From Desulfonatronum sp. SC1 (GTDB taxonomy: Bacteria; Desulfobacterota; Desulfovibrionia; Desulfovibrionales; Desulfonatronaceae), in contig NZ_PZKN01000004.1 of assembly GCF_003046795.1 (NCBI RefSeq), positions 97,787 through 161,786 on the forward strand: 64,000 nucleotides of DNA. Direction: 5' to 3'. The translations under genes were made by a program, and so were the position numbers. Below, piece by piece: positions 14,048 to 22,197 of this stretch; the first letter of the stretch is position 1; each line of letters starts with the position of its first letter. The notes under the pieces were generated by a model, which made no database searches, was not told the origin of the DNA, and saw nothing but the letters and a program-made list of their open reading frames with translations.

Positions 14048-14434
14048 AGGTGTACCCAATCTTTTGGCACGCGACTCCAGGAATCGCCCCTCGCCAAATC
14101 CCCCTTCCACGTTTCTGTAAAACCGTTATCATCCGATTTCCAGACCAAGTCCGGCCAAAACCAGCGTTTCTTCGGTCGATACGTTGCGCAAGAGCATTGC
14201 AGAGGAAATATCGAAGCAGTCCGAGGAGTTATACACCTCACGGTGCAAGGGGAAACGCTGGATCAGGTCGAGGGGTGGTGTCGGGCATGGCTGTTTTTTG
14301 TGTCGGGAGCTGAAGGTATGCGAGTGGAAAATATACATGGATACCTTGAAGCGACAAGGCCCGCAATCCCGAACCACGCCGGACTTTCCAAGCGGTTTAT
14401 GGCTGACCAGCCATGCCTGGTCAGCCATAAACAC
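14048..14434. other. Intergenic region with a 15-bp inverted repeat
   Basis: Together with the terminator to its right this fills the 467 bases between the kinase start and the diguanylate cyclase stop. I see no gene with a credible start. The only structure is an inverted repeat, TTTATGGCTGACCAG at 14396-14410 and its complement at 14417-14431, separated by six bases. It could be a regulator site or a second hairpin behind the terminator. Confidence 0.5.
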
Positions 14435-14470
14435 AAAAACGGACTCCCCCTTTCCAAGGGTGAGTCCGTT
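14435..14470 (-). terminator. Rho-independent terminator of the diguanylate cyclase gene
   Basis: On the minus strand AACGGACTC pairs with GAGTCCGTT around a loop containing CCCTTGGAAAGGG, and the stem is followed by a run of T (TTTTTG). It lies 45 bases after the stop codon of the gene at 14515. Confidence 0.8.
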
Positions 14471-14514
14471 CAATTGATTCCGTGGCGGATCATTCTGAGG
14501 GTGTGGTCACCAGA

Positions 14515-15999
14515 TCAAGCGTATTTCCGGCACGGCTCCTCGTCGTCCTCCTCGCCGGCCAAACAGACCATATTTCGTCCGCCGGCCTTGGCCCGGTACA
14601 GTGCGGCGTCGGCTTCGGCGAAGAGATCGACGTTTTGCCCGAAAAGGCCTGTTTCCAGGGAGGCAATGCCGATGCTTACGGTGACCCTGAAGAATTTTCC
14701 CTTGAAATTGAAACGACGTTTGGCAATGGCATCGCGGATGCGTTCGGCCAGAACCCAAGCCTGCTCTTCCGTGGTATGGGAGAGCAGCAGCACGAACTCT
14801 TCTCCTCCGTACCTGGCCGCGAGATCGGAGCTGCGCAGCATGTCCTGCAGCAAGCGCCCGACGTCCCGCAGGACCATGTCTCCGGCCTGGTGGCCAAAGG
14901 TGTCGTTGATCCGTTTGAAATGGTCCAGGTCCATGACCATCAAAGACAGGGGATTGCGGTAACGCTGATGGCGTTTGAGTTCCTGGACCAGTCGTTCGTC
15001 AAAAAAATGACGATTGGGCAAGCGGGTCAAGGCGTCCCGGTCTGCTCGAGTGCGCATTTCCCGGTACAGCAGCGCATTCCGCAGGGCCAGGGCCAGATGG
15101 TTCACGGCAGCCAGGATGGTCTGCAGTCGATCTCGGCCCAACCGGGCAATTCTTTCCGAGGCGATGCTGATGCAGCCGAAGCTTTTGCCTCCGAAGCGCA
15201 AAGGCAATACGAGGACATCCTCGTCGCGAATTTCCATCAATTTCTCGTCGCCGTCCATTTTGGACATAAAGTTGACGTGATAACTATCCATTGACTCATC
15301 GGCGTATTTTGCCGCATTCTCCAGTAGAAACCCGATCATTTTGTCTTGAATGACCTTTCCTGAATATTCGTGAATGAACAGTTCCGCTTCCATCTGTTGT
15401 TCCCGGCTCTTCTGCCAGAATATCGCGTCCACGCCCTTGACCGGAAGCAGTATTTGCAGATCCTGATAGGCTTGATGCAGAATCTCCACAGAGTCCAAGG
15501 AAAAGCTGGCGTTAGTCAGGATCTTGTTAAAAAATTGCAGCAAGTCCGCCTGGCGAGACAGGATTTCTCGTTCCAGGCAGATTTCCCGGGCCATGTGGAA
15601 CAGGTCTTTGTACAATCCTTGTGATTCTTGAAAATCCCTCACAAGCTCCCTGACCCGCTCCGACTCGAAGGGGTAGCGTAAAACAGCCGCGAAACCGGCA
15701 TCCACGACCCGCTCCAGGTCGGCCTGGGCCACTTCGGAGTCCAGGATCAACACCCGAGGAGGCGCGTCGTCTTCCTGAAACTCTCCGCGTTGAAAAGCGG
15801 AAATCCGCGCGTTGACCCCTTTCCAGGAAATCAGGGTCATAAGCCGCTGTCTAGTGTTGGTCGATTTGTTCTTCCCTGAAGGCTGGTATCGTTCCAAGGA
15901 ATAATCCGGACCGAGGATGGCCTGGATATCCTCTTCCTGCCTTGGGCTCAGACCAGCGGAGAGGATGCTGAATTGGCTTTGCGGGGTGCTCATTAGCAT
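14515..15999 (-). CDS. Diguanylate cyclase with N-terminal receiver-like and GAF-like regions
   Basis: 494 residues. The C-terminal GGDEF domain (about 320-480) has RDALTRLPNRHFFDERL, DLDHFKRINDTFGHQAGD and the active loop YGGEEFVLL, so cyclic di-GMP synthesis is likely. An inhibitory RxxD is not obvious before the loop. Residues about 75-120 (PPRVLILDSEVAQADLERVV) resemble a degenerate receiver domain lacking the usual acidic cluster, and residues 160-310 (ILLPVKGVDAIFWQKS to LALALRNALLYREM) resemble a GAF sensor. The start codon follows AGGAG by nine bases. It is monocistronic, with a terminator at 14435-14470. Confidence 0.88.
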   Translation of the reverse strand: MLMSTPQSQFSILSAGLSPRQEEDIQAILGPDYSLERYQPSGKNKSTNTRQRLMTLISWKGVNARISAFQRGEFQEDDAPPRVLILDSEVAQADLERVVDAGFAAVLRYPFESERVRELVRDFQESQGLYKDLFHMAREICLEREILSRQADLLQFFNKILTNASFSLDSVEILHQAYQDLQILLPVKGVDAIFWQKSREQQMEAELFIHEYSGKVIQDKMIGFLLENAAKYADESMDSYHVNFMSKMDGDEKLMEIRDEDVLVLPLRFGGKSFGCISIASERIARLGRDRLQTILAAVNHLALALRNALLYREMRTRADRDALTRLPNRHFFDERLVQELKRHQRYRNPLSLMVMDLDHFKRINDTFGHQAGDMVLRDVGRLLQDMLRSSDLAARYGGEEFVLLLSHTTEEQAWVLAERIRDAIAKRRFNFKGKFFRVTVSIGIASLETGLFGQNVDLFAEADAALYRAKAGGRNMVCLAGEEDDEEPCRKYA

Positions 16000-16180
16000 T
16001 TTGCTTTACTCCTGGTTGAGAAACGAAGTGTTTCTGCCAGGAGCTTTTGCAAAAGCGAAGCCAAGAGGACGGATGGTTCAGAAGATCGGTTGAAGAAAAG
16101 TTGAAAAAAGTTCTCGACAACATTGAACTTGGCCGCTGAGCGGCCATGAATACGCATTCGAACGTGGCACCGTCCACATT

Positions 16181-16208
16181 GTAGGGGCACGGCGCGCCGT
16201 GCCCCTAC
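16181..16208. repeat. 28-bp G+C-rich palindromic repeat, copy 1
   Basis: A perfect palindrome, GTAGGGGCACGGCG followed by its reverse complement, just after the nifB stop codon on the transcribed side. The same palindrome recurs at 26045-26072 and in altered form at 26121-26144 and 63514-63536, always between genes. It resembles REP/BIME units. Confidence 0.85.
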
Positions 16209-16226
16209 CCAGAAAACAGCAAATAA

Positions 16227-17504
16227 TCAGCCACAGCCTCCCCCGTCTCCGGTACAGGCCATGGTCTTGCAGGCCTTGCCTTCGCGACGGCGTTTGAACG
16301 CGGTGATGTTTCCGGTGGCGTAGACCGCTTCCAGGCCCTCCTGGATGAATCCGCTCATTTCCAGCGGGGTGACTCCCTCTTCGCTGAGGATAGCCATGGG
16401 CGTGTCTCCTACTCCGGAGACCAGCACGGCCCGGCAGTCCTTGAGCAGATCAGCCAGGGCGTACCAGCGATTGGCCGCACCTCCCTTGGGCGGAGCGGTG
16501 CGAACCTCCAGCATGGTGTAACGGCCGTTTTCCCGGCCCCAAATTTGGAGGGACGGGGCTTCGCCCAGGTGCTGATTGATCAGCACGCCTTCCATGCTGG
16601 CCACGGCCACATAGGGCCTGTCCTCGGTGCGCATGGGAGGCAGGGTCTTGGAGCAGGCACTCAGACAGGAGGCGAATTCCGGTGATTTGTCCTGATCCAG
16701 CAGGCCCACGGCGTCGGCTCGGCAGCGCTTGCAGTGGCGCATCTGGGGCAGGTAGACTTCGGCCATGGTCCGGATACGCTCCAGCTCCTCTTTGCTGGGT
16801 TCTCGAACATCCTCGAAAATGGTTTCCGCGGTCGGATACAAGGGCATGCAGTTCAGCAGATCCACGTCCAGTTCGCGCATCTTGGCCGCGATGGCCTCCA
16901 CGTGCTGGTCGTTGACGCCCGGGGTGACGATGGTGTTCACCTTGACCGTGATGCCCCGCTGCTTGAGCCCCCGGATGGCCGCCTCCTGCCGCCGCCACAT
17001 CAGTTTGGCCGCGTCCAGGCCGCGATATATTTTTTTCCCGTCCCGGACCCAGGAGTAAAATTCCTTGCCGATCTCTGGGTCCACGGCATTGACCGTGATG
17101 GTCATGTGCGTCACGCCGAGGTCCTTCAGCCTGTCCAAGTGCGCCGGAACGCCCAGCCCGTTGCTGGACAAGCAGAACAGCATCTGGGGAAAGCGCTCTC
17201 TGATCAAACGCAGGGTTTCCAGCGTTTCCTCGGAATTGGCGAAAGGATCCCCGGGGCCCGCGATGCCCACCACCGTGACTCGCGGCTCCTTCTCCAGAAC
17301 CCGGGCCAGATACTCCACGGCCTGATGCGGCTTGAGCACCGCGGAGGTCACTCCTGGACGGGATTCGTTCATGCAGTCGTATTTCCGATTGCAGTAATTG
17401 CACATGATATTGCATTTAGGCGCGACCGGAAGATGAATCCGCCCGCATTCGCCTTTCACGGCGATGTTGAAACAAGGGTGCTTTGTGCTATCTGGAGTGT
17501 TCAT
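16227..17504 (-). CDS. nifB: Nitrogenase cofactor biosynthesis radical SAM protein NifB (with NifX-like C-terminus)
   Basis: NifB makes NifB-co, the Fe-S-C precursor of the FeMo cofactor, from two [4Fe-4S] clusters. 425 residues from ATG 17504 behind AAAAAAGGA; another ATG at 17522 overlaps the nifN stop codon. The N-terminal radical SAM domain shows CNIMCNYCNRKYDC (CxxxCxxC) and VVGIAGPGDPFA for SAM binding, and CKRCRADAVGLL supplies further cluster ligands. The C-terminal third (about 300-415: YVAVASMEGVLINQHLGEA and later) is the NifX/NafY-like cofactor-binding domain, fused as in many anaerobes. The tail ends in a cysteine-rich CTGDGGGCG. It is the last gene of the operon that starts with nifH. 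Confidence 0.96.
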   Translation of the reverse strand: MNTPDSTKHPCFNIAVKGECGRIHLPVAPKCNIMCNYCNRKYDCMNESRPGVTSAVLKPHQAVEYLARVLEKEPRVTVVGIAGPGDPFANSEETLETLRLIRERFPQMLFCLSSNGLGVPAHLDRLKDLGVTHMTITVNAVDPEIGKEFYSWVRDGKKIYRGLDAAKLMWRRQEAAIRGLKQRGITVKVNTIVTPGVNDQHVEAIAAKMRELDVDLLNCMPLYPTAETIFEDVREPSKEELERIRTMAEVYLPQMRHCKRCRADAVGLLDQDKSPEFASCLSACSKTLPPMRTEDRPYVAVASMEGVLINQHLGEAPSLQIWGRENGRYTMLEVRTAPPKGGAANRWYALADLLKDCRAVLVSGVGDTPMAILSEEGVTPLEMSGFIQEGLEAVYATGNITAFKRRREGKACKTMACTGDGGGCG

Positions 17505-17518
17505 GGCGTATCCTTTTT

Positions 17519-18889
17519 TCATATATACCCGTACCCAATGGGCGAATCTTCCTGTTTTTTCTCGATCAGCGCATTGACGATCAGGTCGTAGAGATTGAGT
17601 GCTCCCTTATAGCCCAGGTGCAGGACGCGTTGGGAGCCGAAGCGGTCGTGGATGGGGAAGCCGACGCGGATCAGGGGGATGTTTCTGGCCCGGGCCAGCT
17701 CGCGGTAGCCCTTGCTGTTGCCGACCACCAGGTCCGGCTCCAGGGCTTCGGCCTCTGCCACGATCTGGTAGAAATCCACCCCGTCGCGGACCAGGGGCGG
17801 GTCGCCGGGAAATTCCCCGGTCACCGCGGCCACGGCTTCGGCCAACAAGCCGGATTCCCCGCCGGAGGCCACCAGGACCGGCTTGATGCCGATCTCGCTC
17901 AAAAACGAGGTCAAGCCCACCACCAGATCTTCTTCGCCGTAAATAATGGCCTTTTTCCCGGCCACGTACTTGTGGCCGTCGACCATGGCGTCCAAAAGCC
18001 GGCCCCGTTCCAAGGCGTACCGTCGTGGGGCCGAGCATCCGGCCAGGGTTTCCAGGGTAGTGAACAAAGCGTCGCTTTCCCGCAGGCCGATGGGCAGGCC
18101 CAGGGAGTGCAGCGGCACGCCGTACATATCTCGGAGCACGGCCCCGGCGCTGCGCTCGGGCTTGATGGTCCGCCCGAACTCGATGCTCGCCCCGGCTCCG
18201 GGCATGGCCCGAACCGCGTCCAAAGGTGTCCCGCCTCCGGGAATATTCTGGTAGTCTTCCAGGGCCGGGCCATCCAGGGTTTCGGAGTAGTCCGGCAGGA
18301 GGGTCGCAGAAAGGCCGAAATGGGCGAAAATATCCTGGAGATGCCGGATGTCCTCCGGCGAGACAAAGCCGGAAAAGAGATTGATCCCACGGTGCTTTGC
18401 GGTCTCCGGGTCGGCCAACTGAGCGACCATGGACCGGACCGCGGCGTGAAAGCCTTCCATGTGCGATCCACCGTAGGACGGGGTGCTGACGTGAATCAGT
18501 GCGGGCATCTGACCGTTCAGACTGGTCAGGTGCTCTTTCCTGAACTCGTGCAGGATCGTGGGCACGTCGTCGCCGATGGTCTCGGTCAGGCAGGTGGTGG
18601 CGATGCCCACGGCAGGGGCCTTGTACTTGCCGATGACATTGAGCAGGCCTTGCATCAGATTGGCTTTGCCGCCGTAGACCGCATCCTTTTCGCCCAGGCT
18701 GGAGGAGGCAATGTCCATGGGTTCGCGGAAGTGACTGATGATGTACCGGCGCATATAGGTGGCGCAGCCTTGGGAGCCGTGCAGAAATGGCACACAGCCT
18801 TCCAGGCCCTTGAAAGCCATGGCCGCGCCCAGGGGCGTACACATCTTGCAGGCGTTGGTGGTGGAGACGAAAGGTTCGGCTTTTTTCAT
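17519..18889 (-). CDS. nifN: Nitrogenase FeMo-cofactor scaffold protein NifN
   Basis: 456 residues from ATG 18889 (MKKAEPFVSTTNACKMCTPL), behind GGGAGG, overlapping the nifE stop as ATGA. It is the NifK paralogue that forms the NifEN scaffold on which NifB-co matures to FeMo-co. The family pattern CTPLGAAMAFKGLEGCVPF, HGSQGCATYMRRYI and TTCLTETIGDDV follows NifK, with cluster ligands at Cys residues near 15, 34 and 45. The C-terminal part (LIRVGFPIHDRFGSQRVLHL, GYKGALNLYDLIVNAL) is typical. The nifB gene follows with a short overlap or 14-base gap depending on its start. Confidence 0.95.
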   Translation of the reverse strand: MKKAEPFVSTTNACKMCTPLGAAMAFKGLEGCVPFLHGSQGCATYMRRYIISHFREPMDIASSSLGEKDAVYGGKANLMQGLLNVIGKYKAPAVGIATTCLTETIGDDVPTILHEFRKEHLTSLNGQMPALIHVSTPSYGGSHMEGFHAAVRSMVAQLADPETAKHRGINLFSGFVSPEDIRHLQDIFAHFGLSATLLPDYSETLDGPALEDYQNIPGGGTPLDAVRAMPGAGASIEFGRTIKPERSAGAVLRDMYGVPLHSLGLPIGLRESDALFTTLETLAGCSAPRRYALERGRLLDAMVDGHKYVAGKKAIIYGEEDLVVGLTSFLSEIGIKPVLVASGGESGLLAEAVAAVTGEFPGDPPLVRDGVDFYQIVAEAEALEPDLVVGNSKGYRELARARNIPLIRVGFPIHDRFGSQRVLHLGYKGALNLYDLIVNALIEKKQEDSPIGYGYI

Positions 18890-20301
18890 GACGCCCTCCC
18901 CTTCCCCGTGCATGCCTCGGTGCTCTGAGAGGCACCTGGCACGGTGATGGGCGATTTGCGCCGTCTCGGGGTGAAGTTCCAGACCGGGCTGGTCACCGTG
19001 GCGTGGACTTCCCTGGCGAAATTGTACATGCCCAGAAACCCCTCCAGGGCCTCCTTGCGCTCATGGTTGTGGTCGCAAAAGCCCACGCCCAGCTTGAAGG
19101 CGATGGGCCGCTCCTTGACCCCGCCCACAAAGATGTCCACGTCCTTTTCCTTGATAAAGGCGGACAGCTCCAGAGGGTTGGTGTCGTCCACGATGATCGT
19201 GCCCTCGTCCGTGATCTCGGCCAGTTCCCGGTAGTCCTCCTCGGTGCCGGTCTGAGAGCCGACCATGACCACGTTCATGCCCAAATGCCGGAAGGACTTG
19301 ATCAGGGAAAAAGCCTTGAACGCCCCGCCCACGTAGATGGCGGCCTTCTTGCCTTCCAGATCCTTGCGAAATGTTTGCAGCTTCGGATACAAAGCCATAA
19401 GCTCCTCCCTGACCAACTCCTGAGTGCGGGTCATGATTTCCGGATCCTTGTCCTGGAAAAACTTGGCCACGTCGTAGAGCGCGTCGGACATGTCCTCGAT
19501 GCCGAAGTAGGACACCCGGATGACCGGAATGCCATACTTTTCCTGCATCATCTTGGCCAAATCCATGGTCGCTCCGGAACACTGAACCAGGTTCAACGCC
19601 GCGCCGTGGGCCCGGCGCACGTCCGCCACCCGGCCGTCGCCGGTGATGTTGGCCACCACCTCCACGCCCATCCGCTTCAGGTAGTCCTGGATGATCCAGA
19701 TCTCCCCGGCCAGGTTGAAATCGCCCAGGATGTTCACGCTCAGGGGCGAAATGGTCGAGACGTCCCCGGTACCCACCAATTGAAACATGGCCTCGCAGGC
19801 CGCCAGATAGCCCTCGCGCTTGTTGCCCTTGAACCCCTCGGACTGGACCGGAATCACCGGGATGCCCTTCTCCGCCTGCACCTTCTTGCACACGGCCTTC
19901 AAGTCGTCGCCGATGATCCCCACGATGCAGGTGGAATAGACAAAGGCCGCATTGGGTTTGTGCAGGTCGATCAGTTCGATCAAGGCCTGGTGGAGTTTTT
20001 TTTCACCGCCGAAGATCACGTCTTTTTCGCGCAGGTCCGTGGAAAAACTGAGCCGGTGCAGCTCCGGCCCGGAGGACAAGGCCCCGCGAATGTCCCAGGT
20101 GTACACCGCGCAGCCGATGGGGCCGTGCACCAGGTGCAGGGCGTCGGCAATGGGATAGAGCACCACCCGGGATCCGCAGAACACGCAGGCCCGCTGGCTC
20201 ACGGCCCCGGCCAGACTGCTCTTGTTGCAGGAAATGGAGAACGGCTCCGCTCCCTTGCGATGTATCTGCGTTTTTCGTTCTTCAAAGATCACGGGTTCCA
20301 T
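18886..20301 (-). CDS. nifE: Nitrogenase FeMo-cofactor scaffold protein NifE
   Basis: 471 residues. It is the NifD paralogue in the NifEN scaffold. Features include CVFCGSRVVLYPIADALHLV with HGPIGCAVYTWDIRG, STCIVGIIGDDLKAVC and, toward the end, FVGGVKERPIAFKLGVGFCD with HNHERKEALEGFLGMYNFAR, matching NifE rather than NifD because the FeMo-co Cys/His pair is replaced. The C-terminus is extended by a basic, Ser/Thr-rich tail of about 40 residues. The gene lies 97 bases after the small ferredoxin and couples to nifN by a 4-base overlap. Confidence 0.95.
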   Translation of the reverse strand: MEPVIFEERKTQIHRKGAEPFSISCNKSSLAGAVSQRACVFCGSRVVLYPIADALHLVHGPIGCAVYTWDIRGALSSGPELHRLSFSTDLREKDVIFGGEKKLHQALIELIDLHKPNAAFVYSTCIVGIIGDDLKAVCKKVQAEKGIPVIPVQSEGFKGNKREGYLAACEAMFQLVGTGDVSTISPLSVNILGDFNLAGEIWIIQDYLKRMGVEVVANITGDGRVADVRRAHGAALNLVQCSGATMDLAKMMQEKYGIPVIRVSYFGIEDMSDALYDVAKFFQDKDPEIMTRTQELVREELMALYPKLQTFRKDLEGKKAAIYVGGAFKAFSLIKSFRHLGMNVVMVGSQTGTEEDYRELAEITDEGTIIVDDTNPLELSAFIKEKDVDIFVGGVKERPIAFKLGVGFCDHNHERKEALEGFLGMYNFAREVHATVTSPVWNFTPRRRKSPITVPGASQSTEACTGKGRAS

Positions 20302-20398
20302 GGTTGACCTCGTTGGGTTCTTTTGGCCGCCTCCCCAAAGGGAGGCGGCGCTTGGGAGTGGATGGGAGGTATGGGATTTATGGGAATTCTGGTGCGCC

Positions 20399-20698
20399 CT
20401 AAAGGAGATAGTCCTGGGCCGGCTCGCCCTGTTCCAGGCCGTCCAGGATGGCGTCCACGGCGTCTTCGCCGTCCACTTTGCCGAACCACCATCCTTCGGG
20501 ATAGACCACCATGACCGGTCCGTTCTCGCATTGCTTCAGGCAACCGGTGCTGGTCACCAACACGTCCAGGCCTCTGTCCAGAATTTCCTCGTCAATATAG
20601 GGCAGCAAGCCGATGGTGCTCTTGTGGCACACGCCCTTGGGTTCGCCCTTGGTCCGAAAACTGGCGCAGACGAACAAATGATGTTTCGGCTTTTCCAC
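20399..20698 (-). CDS. Thioredoxin-like [2Fe-2S] ferredoxin within the nif operon
   Basis: 99 residues from GTG 20698, preceded by AAGGAGAGAGC; an in-frame TTG farther upstream contains this Shine-Dalgarno sequence and is less likely. The N-terminal part HHLFVCASFRTKGEPKGVCH and the later STGCLKQCENGPVMVVYPEG give the four-Cys pattern of thioredoxin-like ferredoxins (Clostridium pasteurianum 2Fe-2S ferredoxin, Azotobacter FeSII type). FeSII protects nitrogenase from oxygen, and the clostridial protein interacts with the MoFe protein. The position between nifK and nifE fits a role as electron carrier or protective partner of nitrogenase. Confidence 0.9.
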   Translation of the reverse strand: MEKPKHHLFVCASFRTKGEPKGVCHKSTIGLLPYIDEEILDRGLDVLVTSTGCLKQCENGPVMVVYPEGWWFGKVDGEDAVDAILDGLEQGEPAQDYLL

Positions 20699-20747
20699 GC
20701 TCTCTCTCCTTGATTTCAACGTTCAGGTCGATACCTACCAAAACTCC

Positions 20748-22127
20748 CTACATCGCCAACTCGAACTGATCCTCCGTGGCATCCCGATCAATGCGGGTCA
20801 GCAACGCATCCAGAATCTTCTCCAGCAGCCGCAATCCGCCCTTGTAGCCCACCGTGGGGAAATACTGGTGGCCGACGCGGTCCAGAATCGGGAAGCCGTG
20901 GCGGATCAGGGGGATGTCCTCGTCCCGGGCCATGTACTTGCAGTAGGTGTTGCCGATGAGCAGATCCACCGGGTCGTTCTTGATCCACTGGTGCAGCAGA
21001 AACATGTCCCCGTGGGCCTTGACGTTGACCGGGAACGGACTGTCCGCGGTGATTTCCTTGATCCGGGCCTCGAACTTCTTGCCCGGAGTGCCGGTGACGA
21101 TGTGCACCGGGCACATGTCGATGGAGGTCAGAAATTCGGTCAGGGCGATGACCTGGTCCGGGTCGCCCACCAGGGCCACCTTCTTGTGGTAGAAGTACTG
21201 GTGCATGTCCGAAATCAGGTCCACCAGCTGGCCGCGTTCATGAGCCACGAGGTCCGTGACGTGGCATCCGGAGATCAGGCGCAGGGCGTCGACAAACCGG
21301 TCCGTGGCCTTCAGGCCGATGGGCAGATCCAGAATCCTGCACGGAACCTTGTGGGTGGAATCCAGGTACTTGGCTCCGTCCGCCGAGGCCCATTCGCCCA
21401 GGGCCAAGGTGCCGACGGAATCCCCGGTGGAGCGCAATTCCTCGACGGTCGTGCCGCCGTCCGGGAACATCTTGTATTCGCCTGTCAGGGGGCCGTTGAG
21501 CACGCCGGAGGTGTCCGGGAAGAGGATCGTTTTCACGCCCATGGCCGCGGCCAGACGCTTGATCTCCTCCATGTCCGAGGGCTCCACGAACCCTGGGATG
21601 ATGTTTACCTTGCCGTTTTTCTTGCCGGTTTTTGCGGCAAAGCCCTTCAGGGTGCCCATGACCATGTTCGAAAAACCGGTCACATGGGAGCCCACGTAGC
21701 TGGGCGTGGAGGCGCTGACCACGAACTTGCCGTCGGGAATCTTGCCTTCCTGACGGGCCTTTTCCGTAATCTGGGGCACGTCGTCGCCGATGGTTTCGGA
21801 CAGGCAGGTAGTGTGTACGGCGATCACGTCCGGCTCGTACACGGTAAAGATGTTGTTGATGGCCTGAAGCAGGTTGGCCTGGCCGCCGAACACGGAAGCG
21901 CCTTCGGTGAACGAGCTGGTGGCCGCGGAGACCGGCTCCTTGTAGTGCCGGGTCAGAGCGCTACGGTGGTAGGCGCAACAGCCCTGCGAACCGTGACTGT
22001 GGGGCAGACAGCCGTGAATCCCCAGGGCCGCGTACATGGCCCCCACCGGCTGACAGGTCTTGGCCGGATTGATGGACAGCGCGGAGCGGTCCTTGATTTC
22101 AGTGGGTGTATGTCGAAGCAGCGTCAT
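20748..22127 (-). CDS. nifK: Nitrogenase MoFe protein beta subunit NifK
   Basis: 459 residues, lacking the roughly 50-residue N-terminal extension of the Azotobacter protein, as usual in anaerobes. P-cluster ligands are found in CQPVGAMYAALGIHGCLPH, HGSQGCCAYHRSAL and TTCLSETIGDDV. Other typical parts are SASTPSYVGSHVTGFSNMV and, at the end, RHGFPILDRVGHQYFPTVGY. With NifD it forms the alpha2-beta2 MoFe protein that reduces N2. The 70-base gap to nifD holds no separate feature. The [2Fe-2S] ferredoxin gene follows after 49 bases. Confidence 0.97.
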   Translation of the reverse strand: MTLLRHTPTEIKDRSALSINPAKTCQPVGAMYAALGIHGCLPHSHGSQGCCAYHRSALTRHYKEPVSAATSSFTEGASVFGGQANLLQAINNIFTVYEPDVIAVHTTCLSETIGDDVPQITEKARQEGKIPDGKFVVSASTPSYVGSHVTGFSNMVMGTLKGFAAKTGKKNGKVNIIPGFVEPSDMEEIKRLAAAMGVKTILFPDTSGVLNGPLTGEYKMFPDGGTTVEELRSTGDSVGTLALGEWASADGAKYLDSTHKVPCRILDLPIGLKATDRFVDALRLISGCHVTDLVAHERGQLVDLISDMHQYFYHKKVALVGDPDQVIALTEFLTSIDMCPVHIVTGTPGKKFEARIKEITADSPFPVNVKAHGDMFLLHQWIKNDPVDLLIGNTYCKYMARDEDIPLIRHGFPILDRVGHQYFPTVGYKGGLRLLEKILDALLTRIDRDATEDQFELAM

Positions 22128-22197
22128 GTTCCGTTCCTCTCTTAATGCGATGCCTTAAAAACAATCGCGTCATTGGTTTGCTCATCGCGCCTCGGGA

